A stretch of DNA of 64,000 bases from NCBI RefSeq assembly GCF_016545825.1, contig NC_052619.1, forward strand, positions 28,621,803-28,685,802. The letters run 5' to 3'. The notes below the pieces were generated by a model. The model was not told the DNA's origin and searched no databases. It saw nothing but the letters and a program-made list of their open reading frames with translations. This document shows, one piece after another, positions 11,720 to 20,880 of the stretch (positions are counted from its first letter, which is position 1; every line of letters starts with the position of its first letter). The DNA is from Eucalyptus grandis (taxonomy: Eukaryota > Streptophyta > Magnoliopsida > Myrtales > Myrtaceae). Made by a program: the position numbers and the translations under genes.

Positions 11720-13417
11720 GTTCAACATATTAAGCCACGAAATCAGGATCAATATAAGCCGCGTAACCCTTGTGCATTTTCTCAATTCAGGGCTTTTCTT
11801 TATCCTTGCGTGCGTTTCGATTCTGATTATTTCATAATCAAATGTGAACCAAAAAAATAGCTTGAACTGTAAAATCGGGCTTGTTTCGGCTTTGAGCTTG
11901 TTTGGTTTAATTAATCAAGGAAAAACATGATCTAATAAATCGAAAGGCCAAACTGAACCAATAAGTCCAATTGAAAGCCCTCCCTCGGAGCAGTTGTCTC
12001 ATAACTTTTCTTAGGGAGGATTTTTCTCTGTTTTATTTTACGATAGCTCCCAGCTTCTTAGTCTATTTTGTCAAGGAACTAGAAAAAAAAATCCCGAAGA
12101 TCTCAAGGATAATTTCGGGATATGAAATTATTTTGTTTCCATTTATTTTATTTTTGAATCCTTGGAATTGGGAAGTAAATCGCTTGAAGTAGGACGTAGG
12201 AAATCTCTGTTCCCATCTCTTGCTATTTTCTAGTAATCCTAGATTTATTTATATTTTATGTTCTTTGTAATAATATATGCAATAAAAAAAAAAAAAGGTT
12301 ATTCTTTGAAATCCACATAGTTTATATATTGGAATGGTCCTCTGACCCTTTTACCTGATGAAAATGAATGGCATTACTGATCCTTTGCTTAATTACCATC
12401 ACTATATTTTTAGTGATTTACATTTGTGGGAAACACTAAATGCATAACTAAAGAATCAAATTACATCCATGGGAAACAATTGATGTACGACTATTAAAAG
12501 GAAAGCCTATACAGAGAAAGTTCCTTTACAGATTGAACCGTTTATGTTTTCTATTGTTGAAATCACCATTTATCTTGAAAATTTATGGACAAAACAAACT
12601 CAAGTATAAAATAGTTGCTAATAAAGAATAAAAAATTATATTTGTGATGTTGTGAAAGTAATTGCAATATGTTTTTTGCTGTTGTTTTTTTTTTTTTATT
12701 GTCTTGCTTTTTAAGCAATGGCCAATAATTTCCTGTGCATGGCACGGGCAACAACAAGACTAACAAAGAACGTTATTTTGACATTGATAATTTAGTAAAG
12801 ATCATAATCTGAAATAAAGGGTGTCGTTATGGACTAGTATATATATATATATATATATCGAGAGAGAGAAATAGTTATTAACTCATAAGACTTGACTTAG
12901 TTCTTTGTCCACTGTCTCCTCAGGGGAGTCGCCTTTCACTTGGACTAATTTGGAGAGGTTTGGATTCTCTCTTTTGGATGGGGCCTACTCATCAATTTAC
13001 ACACTCCAGTCGCAATAATAAATGTGCCTTTTCTTTCGGGACCACGATTACCATACGTGAAGCTTACATGTGCTGCACACACATCCTTTGAAAGGAAAAT
13101 CTCACCCTGCTCTTCTCTATCATGTGCAGGACCGTGCGGTAAGCGATGGGAAAGGCAACCAACGATGTAAATCCACCTCAGCCGTTCGCCCGGGACAATC
13201 ACGACTTTTTGCTCGGCAAAGTCATAGGGATGTAAACTCATTTGTGTTACTTTCGACCAAAAAAAAAAAAAACTTATTGGTGTTACTTTCTTGTCTCGTC
13301 CTCTTCAAAAGATCATGTCACGTGACTTTTCTCCCAACTTTTTACGGAGATTTATTGTCGTTTGCTTAATCTTCGCTTCTCTTTAGCTCAATAATTCCTC
13401 TTAAACTTTTTACGTGT
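11720..13417. other. Non-coding duplicated spacer (A), PP2 upstream to R block
   Basis: Colinear with about 54900-56430 in copy B. It contains an AT/GA microsatellite at 12839-12870 and an A-run near 13259. A minus-strand open frame at 12945-13241 (with RLRWIYIVGCLSHR and EIFLSKDV) has a partly conserved counterpart at 55938-56249. I do not recognise it, and indels between the copies argue against a maintained protein. Confidence 0.5.
12839..12870. repeat. (AT)n(GA)n compound microsatellite
   Basis: About nine AT units followed by CG and a short GA run. The copy B equivalent near 55905 lacks the expansion. Confidence 0.8.
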
Positions 13418-14780
13418 CGAAATTTTTCCCCGTCTTTTTAAGTTACTAATTTTGCTTACTTTGATGAGATTTATATTTCTCACCTTTACTTAGCCCAGGC
13501 CAGGCTCCTTCCGAGAAGGCATGGCCCTTCTCGTCAGGCCCCAAATTTTTGGGCCTTAACAAATGCAGAAAAGAAGGGTGCTAATAGGCATTTCGAGTAG
13601 CCTCGGGATGAGGCGCATTTGCGTTGTTTTGAAACTCACGCACCTCGAGTTGAGACTCGCTCTTTCCGAACCTGTATTTTCTCCATCCAAGATCCAATTT
13701 GTGTCACATTTGCTTCGTTGAAACGTTCACATCGAGAGCCTCCCAACAAGACCTATATCATTAGGTAGAATTATAAATCACAGGCCTGATATATAACTTA
13801 GAAGTTCAGAAAGTTTCGTTCCATTCCAAAACCTCTAGGCATGATTCTGGACTCTGGGATCTTTCTTTTGGCATCAAAATGTTTGGCCGCTCATTACTCC
13901 CTCCTTCAATATTGGTTCAACTTGATTTTGGTCAAGCTGGGATGCTTGCAAAATCAAGAAATCGCATACTGCTTGCACTGTGAAATACAGGGGACCAGTC
14001 CTTAATCAATCCGAGTCATCGACAAGCATAGTCATAAACATGAGTTCTTGCAATCAGCATGGCCATTGATAAAAGGCTTTGGTATCGGTCTCACATATGG
14101 CCACGTCTTGAATTAGTGTCATGCTGATAACTTGATTAATTTTTGGTGTAAACAAACTCACCTCTTATTTTAAAGTATTTATTGGGCCTTATATGTCGCC
14201 GGTCAATCTTTGATCAATTATAGATTAAACTTATACTGTCGGGTTCATATTGAGAGGTTGATTTCGCGTGGAAAAATGAGACAAATAGACCATGACTGAA
14301 TTTTTAATTTATTTAATAAATTAAAAAAGAATTTTAGTATTATATTATCTATTAAATTTAAATTTAAAAATCATTAATGCCGTCTTCGTGTTTCACTTGT
14401 TTTTTTAATGTGAATCTACTCTTCTTTTTTAACTATCACAGTGTGTCATGTTGCATCATTCCACGAGAAACATGAGGTGCAAAACAAAAGTCAAACATAT
14501 GCTAAGCAGTGTTCAAAATTATATTAAATAATTTAAAATTTTGGGGCTCATAAAATTTGAAAATTATTTATGTTATTATTACAATTCGTGTCGAAGGGCG
14601 GTTTCATGTGCATCCACTTTTATTTTTTTCAAATATCGAGTCATGTCGCATCTATCCATTAACATCAAAACGTTAGGTGCAGATTGTCTGGCCAAACAGA
14701 AATAAACATATGCCAACTTTGCCTCATTTAATAACATGTTTTGGTTGATTAAATAACTTAGGCGTACCGTCATGTCTACC
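13418..14780. repeat. R repeat, copy A-R1
   Basis: First of four related repeats, about 1.4-2.0 kb each (others at 15048-16905, 56430-58440 and 58744-60590). It starts with TTTTTAAGTTACTAATTTTGC, then TTTATATTTCTCACC, and ends near TTGATTAAATAA.TTAGGCGTA. A minus-strand coding-like piece recurs in all four (SLKTRQT and DSDRLRT.PLYFTAQ words) but is interrupted by stops in most. The source family is not recognised. This copy is shortened near its 3' end. Confidence 0.75.
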
Positions 14781-14794
14781 TAAAAAAGAAAGGC

Positions 14795-15047
14795 CTGTTA
14801 ATGATGACAAATGGCGACCATTCTCAAGGCACGATAATCGGAGGTAGGACAATAATTGAAAGCAAATGAGGCAAAAGCTGGCATGTTTTCTGTTTCCCCA
14901 GACGATCCGTACCTAACGTTTTGTCGTTAATGGATTGACGCAATATAAAATGACTCGATATTTGAAAAAAGAAGCGGATGCACATGAGACCACCCATTGA
15001 CTCGAATTGCAATAATGATATAAATAATTTTTAAATTTTATGAGCCC
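14795..15047. repeat. Inverted partial R repeat between A-R1 and A-R2
   Basis: Reverse complement of the 3' part of R (compare 16570-16850). The words CTTTGCCTCAT, TTGCTTTCAATTA.TGTCCTAC and TCTCATG..CATCCAC appear inverted here. With the adjoining end of R1 it forms a long imperfect hairpin centred near 14790. The same arrangement is present in copy B at 58440-58743. Confidence 0.65.
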
Positions 15048-16905
15048 GGAATTTTCCCCCATTTTTTTAAGTTACTAATTTTGCTTACTTTGATGAGATT
15101 TATATTTCTCACCTTTACTTAGCCTAGGCCTGGCCCCTTTCGAGAAGGCATGGCCCCTTCCCATCTGGCCCAAATTATTTTGGGCCTAATGACATTTTGG
15201 TCAGCGGTCTTAGCAAAAAGAACAAATTAATAGGCATTCCAAGAAGTAGGCTCGCCCCCTCCCAAAATGTAGAAAAAGGAGGGTACTAGTAATAGCCATT
15301 TCGAATAGCCTCAGGATGAGGCACGTTTGCCTCGTCTTGAGACTCACGCACCTGGAGCTGAGACTCTCTCTTTCCGAACCTGTATCTTTTCCATCCAAGA
15401 TCCGTTTTGAGTCACCAATGCTTCGTTGGAACGTTCACATCGAGAGCCCTCCAACAAGACCTATGTCATTAAGTAGAACTATAAACTCATGGTCCTGATA
15501 TATAACTTAGAGGTTCGGAAAGTTTCATTCCATTCCAAGACCTCTAGGCACAGTTTTGGACTATGGGATCTTTCTTTTGGCATCAAAATGTGTGCCGCTT
15601 ATTACTTGCTCCTTCAATATTGGTTCAACTTGATTTTGGTCATGTTGGATGCTTGCAAAATCGAGAAATTGCAAACTGCTTGTGCTGTGAAATACAGGGG
15701 ACCGGTCCTTAATCGATCCGAGTCATTGACAAGCATAGCCATAAACATGAGTTGTTGCAATTAGCATGGCCATAAAAGGCTTTGGTACCAGTGTCTCACA
15801 GATGGCCATGCCTTGAATTAGTGTCATGCTGATAACTAATTTTGGTGTAAGAAACTCACCTTTTATTTTAAAATATTTATCGGGCCTTATATGTTGCCGG
15901 CCAATCTTTGATTAATTTTAGATTAAACTTAATAATTTTAGAAAAATGAGAGCATAATTTGAGGCGATGACACCCATAGCACTAATGTCAAGTGGGAAGA
16001 AATATCGATTGAGTAGGTATGACAGATTTGTTTTGATTACACAAAAATAAATAAATTGTAATTTATGTCTTATTCAAAAGGCTAAATTCCATAAAACTAC
16101 TATAGTTGTCACAGTTTTAACCGGCTTCACGTTCTCGGGAGCGTGCCTGGTCTCTTTGATACGTGCGTGTCCATGCCCAATAGAGAGAAAATCATCAGCT
16201 TTCACGTGACGTGAGACTGTCGGGTTCATATTAAGGGGTTGACTTCTCGCGGAAAAATGAGACAAATAGACCATGATTGAATTTTTAATTTATTTAATAA
16301 ATTAAAAAAATTTAAGTATTATATTATATATTAAATTAAAATTTAAAAATCATTAACGCCATCTTCGTGCTTCGCTTTTTTTTTTTTTTTCAAATGTAAA
16401 TCCACTCTTCTTTTTAATTATCACGGCATTTCATGTCGCATCAATCCACTACAAAACGTGAGGTGCAAATTGTCTAGTTGACAAGAAAAGTCAAACACAT
16501 GCCAGCAGGTAAAGTTTAGAATTATATTAAATAAATTAAAAATTCCAAACTCATAAAATTAAAAAATTATTTATGTCATTATTGCAATTCATGTCGATGG
16601 GTGGTCTCATGTTTATCCACTCTTCTTCTTTTAAATATTGAGTCATGCCATGTGGCGTCAATCCATTTATGACAAACGTTAAGTGCAAACCGTCTTGCCG
16701 AACAAAAAACTAAACATATGCCAGCTTTGCCTCATTTTCTTATTCACCATTGACGGCTTCAGCGCTACCATGATGCTCCCCGTTGCTTTCAATTAATGTC
16801 CTACTTTCGATGACTGTGCCCTGAAAATGGTCGCTGCTAGGCATTATTGACAGGCCCTTTTTTTTGGTAACAGGCCTTTGGTTGATTAAATAATTTAGGC
16901 GTACA
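15048..16905. repeat. R repeat, copy A-R2
   Basis: Second R copy in the A unit, in direct orientation to A-R1 and more complete. It includes the coding-like minus-strand segments at about 15300-15400 and 15490-15770, then AT-rich sequence with TTTAATTTATTTAATAAATT, then the segment that is inverted at 14795-15047. The internal duplication predates the large one, because both units have it. Confidence 0.7.
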
Positions 16906-17232
16906 ATCATATCCCGTCCGTTGAGTTACTGCGAATTCAAGGCAAAAATTTTAGATGGCTCTCGCTCTATTAGTTTGTAACCGGATTCTCTTCCTTATAA
17001 TAACTTGTGCAGCTCTTCCGTGTACGATGTGAACGGATCATATGAGTGTCTCCCTATGCTTCTTCCTTGACATTAGATCAATATTTAAATTTCATCTGAA
17101 ATCGCATTGAACTAAGATGAAAGAATGGCCCTAATACATGCCTATTTGAATCATGCATTAAACTCCCAAATATGATGTTACGCACGAATTTAGAAAGATG
17201 GCTGGCTCAAACTCAATCCAACATGAACCATG
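16906..17232. other. Non-coding duplicated spacer (A), left of TRIM element
   Basis: Colinear with about 60590-60911 in copy B. No gene is seen. Confidence 0.5.
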
Positions 17233-17236
17233 CGTG

Positions 17237-18738
17237 TGTCACGGGCCGAGAGTTTCCTTGGCCTCGGAATGACCCGCGGGCGCCTAGCGAGCGGAATTCG
17301 CTAGGCCAGCCCTTTCTTTAGCTGTTCCACGAACGATACGGTGAATGATTCTTCGTACGAGATTCTACCACGCTCAGCTTCGCTCGGGCGTCTAGTCCAT
17401 CGAGTAAGACAGCAGTTCTTTTTAGGTACAACAACTGGTTTCGGCCTACCATGGCCTCGTCAGGAGAGCGGCATCAGCTCCCGACCAGTTTGTGCACGGG
17501 AGGTCTACCCCGTCTTCAAAGCTCCTAAGTGATGTAATCTTTCTATCCTAGAACTCCTAGCATCAACCGTCCTGACACCACTCCCACAGACCAGTTGTGT
17601 TCTACCCTTCTGCCCCACACTCTTCACCAGATAACCCCAAGCACCACTCATAAGTGTCACGAGTATGGGAGGATTCACGGACCGTGACATTCTCCCCCAC
17701 TCAATTCGCAACGCCCTCGTTGCGATCTATTCTGTCGCTTCCTTGCGTAAATTAACCATTGATGTGCCACTTTTGGGAATTCACATCGAATGGTCACGCT
17801 CGCTCAACAAAACAGGTTTTGCTCCATTGGTGGCCTCTTTTGATCTCAGCCGCTCGGCCATTCGGTCACCTACGCTTTCCGGCAAGTGTGGCATCTTTCG
17901 CCAACCGCATCTTTTGGCAGCACCATTTCAGCCTAACCAGCATCTTGACCCTAGTAGACCAATGGAGGTTCTTTTCTTGTTGAAAACGCGGCAGTAGACC
18001 TCTTCTTCGTATTCACCGATCGATCCAGGAACTTTATCCCTATTCAGCAAGGGTTCGGTTCTTCTCGAACTCCTTATCGGCTCGGCGGTAAACCGACTCG
18101 TCCCAGTACACATTGTCATCCTAGGAGCAGAGAGCGCAGCTACGTTCGAGCATCTTTTGCCCCGACCATTCACTTCGCCCACTAGGACCGGACCGGGCAC
18201 TCATTAGTTCGACACGCGAGAGCGAGAAGCTCAATTCTCCAACTTGCTCACTTGCTTACTGGAGGGATTCTTGCTCTGATACCACTTGTCACGGGCCAAG
18301 AGTTTCCTTGGCCTCAGAACGACCCGCGGGCGCCTAGCGAGCGGAATTCGCCAGGCTAGCCCTTTCTTTAGCTGTTCCACGAACGATATGGTGAATGATT
18401 CTTCATACGAGATCCTACCACGCCCAGCTTCGCTCGGGCGTCTAGTCCATCGAGTAAGACAGTAGTTCTCTTTAGGCACAACAACTGGTTTCGGCCTGCC
18501 ATGGCCTCGTCAGGAGAGCGCATCAGCTCCCGATCAGTTTGTGCACGGGAGGCCTACCCCGTCTTTAGAGCTCCTAAGTGATGTAATCCTTCTATCCTAA
18601 AACTCCTAGCACCAACCGTCTTGACGCCACTCCCACGGACCAGTTGTGTTCTACCCTTCTGCCCCACACTCTTCACCAGATAACCCCAAGCACCACTCAC
18701 AAGTGTCACGAGTACGGGAGGATTCACGGACCGTGACA
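17237..18738 (-). mobile_element. TRIM-like LTR retrotransposon, copy A only
   Basis: Complete 1502-bp non-autonomous element: LTRs at 17237-17689 (453 bp) and 18287-18738 (452 bp), each TGTCACGG...CCGTGACA, around a 597-bp interior. Immediately left of the right LTR is GCTCTGATACCA, the reverse complement of the initiator-tRNA-Met primer binding site TGGTATCAGAGC. Just right of the left LTR the other strand reads GTGGGGGAGA, a polypurine tract. The element is therefore oriented on the minus strand. Target duplications CGTG lie at 17233-17236 and 18739-18742. Copy B has an empty site at about 60912-60916. No gag or pol domain is detectable, and the 90-residue ORF at 17928-18200 is unrecognised. 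Confidence 0.92.
18272..18284 (-). other. Primer binding site (tRNA-iMet type) of TRIM-like element
   Basis: GCTCTGATACCA on the + strand equals TGGTATCAGAGC on the minus strand, next to the LTR start. It complements the 3' end of plant initiator tRNA-Met, the common primer of plant Copia and TRIM elements. It fixes the element's orientation. Confidence 0.85.
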
Positions 18739-18742
18739 CGTG

Positions 18743-19843
18743 CATGAGAGTATGGTAATCTTGCATGGACCTCACGGAGGTGGATCACACAAAGTGAGGC
18801 CTAGTCAAAACCCTAAGCACCTAATTTCGGCATCCTTTCCCTATGTTTGAATATGCATGGTCCTGGAAACAATATGCACCTTTTTGCTGGGGTAATTCAA
18901 GCTTGGATATGCCATAAAAAATGCTTCGGTTGGATGAGCATGGTTCCAAGATACACGGAGTATGTTTTAAGTTTCAAAAAAATGAGGAATATGTTCCAAT
19001 AGATAGATTAAAAAAAAAATCTGAATGAAACTTGGAAGCGCCCACCCTATTTACAAGTATCATTTTGCTACTTAAGCTCGAATTGATTTGCTGAAGTCAA
19101 AGCAGAGCTATTATCAACAACTACATATAACAACCAAGTCCTCATCTGGTTGTGGCACACTTAAAAGGTCTAGAAAATTAGGTAACTTCAATCCTTTTTT
19201 CATGTCAAAATTAGGGAAAAAAATGACAAATTAAGCTTAACTAAAAATGAAACAAAAATAAGAAAAAGAAATTGGCTTATTTCTAGGTAAATCCTGGATG
19301 TTCCAAATTCTAAGGTGTATAGAATAGATTTTAAATTTCAAATGAAAACTTTAATTTAGGCTATCTTAATTGCTCACTTAGAGCCGTGGCCGAAGGCCCA
19401 TGGGTAGGACCCAGCGAAAGATGATTTTTTCGTAAGTATCATACGCACGAACAAATAAATCCTTAATGTCAGACAAAATTGTAGAAGTCATGCGTTGATG
19501 AAATCTCCCAAGACATGCCTCACCTTGACTGGAGATGGATTGACGGGAGTCTCTATAATTTACTACACTAAATTTATCGTTTTTGATTAATTAATTTCTC
19601 GGCCGCACAGCGCCCGCATTGCGCGATCAAATTACACACTCCTCACCCTACTTAACGCAAAATCTGCACTGTGTCCCACCATAAAATTGTTGATCCCTCT
19701 TTTTTCCTCCATATGCGTTAACTATTGATCTATATAATTTGTTCTTTACTTCAACCAGCGAAGTATAAGCTTTTACATTAATATTATCATGGATAGGTGG
19801 TGAATCTTGCATTAGAAGGAATGGAATTAGTTGAAAGTAAGCG
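18743..19843. other. Non-coding duplicated spacer (A), right of TRIM element
   Basis: Matches about 60917-62017 in copy B with scattered changes. No gene, RNA or clear regulatory element was recognised. It forms the distal upstream region of the NLR. Confidence 0.5.
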
Positions 19844-19851
19844 GCTTCAAC

Positions 19852-20747
19852 TAGGGATGATCGGGTAGGGTCTACACCTAGATCCTATACTCGATCCTGT
19901 TATAATCGATTCCCCTTTTTTGGATCATATACCAAACCCTGTTTGTATTAGACCTTGTATCCGACCCATCCTGTTTTTCTGGTCTGGTTCCACAGTTAAT
20001 CCTGTTTCCACTTAAACTTGTTTTGCAATATCCCGATATCTTACATAACTTTGAATTTTATATTAATATACGAGAAAATAATGTAATTCTCCAAATTTAT
20101 ATCGAAACATCAAGCACTTGTAATAAATAAATACATGAGCTTTTTGATTAAACGAAAAATTAAGAATCCACATGACTAATTATAATAAATAAAATCATAA
20201 GGCAAAGAATTAGCAATAAACATTAGTCTAATATTAATCTTATTCTCACAACTATTACATGAAGATACTCATTTATGTAAGCATAACTTCTCATCCAAAA
20301 GAGAAATTAGATAAGCCAATCCACGTGGTACACAAGAATTTGGTGGCGACGAACACCGTCCGTTCGTCGGACGATGTGAGAGGGAGCCAATGAGGGAGGG
20401 AAGCAACTGAGGAAGTGGAACGACGAAGGAGGAGTGCTGTGCGTGTTTGAGAGAACCAAGAGAAAAAAACGCCACGTGATTGTGGGAGTAAAAATAGAAA
20501 TAAGAGGAAAAATAGGGTTTTGGACCTATACTTACAAAACCGGTTCCCTAACCGGTTCCAAAACCGGTCCGAGAACCGGTTCCTGGGTTGGTAATCAATT
20601 GGACCCAGTTCATGGATCGGTTTAAACCAGTTCCGAACTTTGGGAATCGGTTCCCGGACATGTTTCAATGGGAACCGGTTCCCGATCCTATTTTCCGGGT
20701 GGGCCGGTCCGGTTCCCGGGTATACCCAGTCCAGTTGCACACCCCTA
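19852..20747. mobile_element. Non-autonomous hAT element, copy A only
   Basis: An 896-bp element with 8-bp target duplications GCTTCAAC at 19844-19851 and 20748-20755, and short terminal repeats TAGGGATG (left) and TAGGGGTG (inverted right end). An 8-bp duplication and TAGGG ends are diagnostic of hAT transposons. The right part has repeated ACCGGTTCC-type palindromes, and the left has related GATCCTAT-type words, as in many plant hAT MITEs. No transposase is present. Overlapping ORFs at 20291-20761 and 20434-20899 are by-products. Copy B lacks it, with GCCTCCAC at the matching octamer (about 62018-62025). The right target copy ends about 125 bp upstream of the NLR start codon. Confidence 0.88.
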
Positions 20748-20880
20748 GCTTCAACATGCATGGTCTCGCCAGCTTTCGCATCTTCTTCTCACAGCTACAT
20801 ACATACAAAATACAGACCTCATACCGTTGCATAACAGAGAAGGGTGAGTCGAGCGCGAGTCCCGCTGGCATGCGACTGCG

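Noticed and set aside
13418..16905. CRISPR-like or satellite interpretation of the R repeats
   Set aside because: The units are kilobase-sized, few and partly inverted, with no short regular repeat/spacer pattern; this is a plant nuclear locus.
17341..17997. ORFs of 63-110 residues in the TRIM-like element
   Set aside because: They cross the LTR/interior boundary and lack any gag, protease or polymerase motif.
20291..20761. 156-residue minus-strand ORF
   Set aside because: Lies inside the hAT element, is built from repeated ACCGGTTCC-type words, and crosses the element's end.
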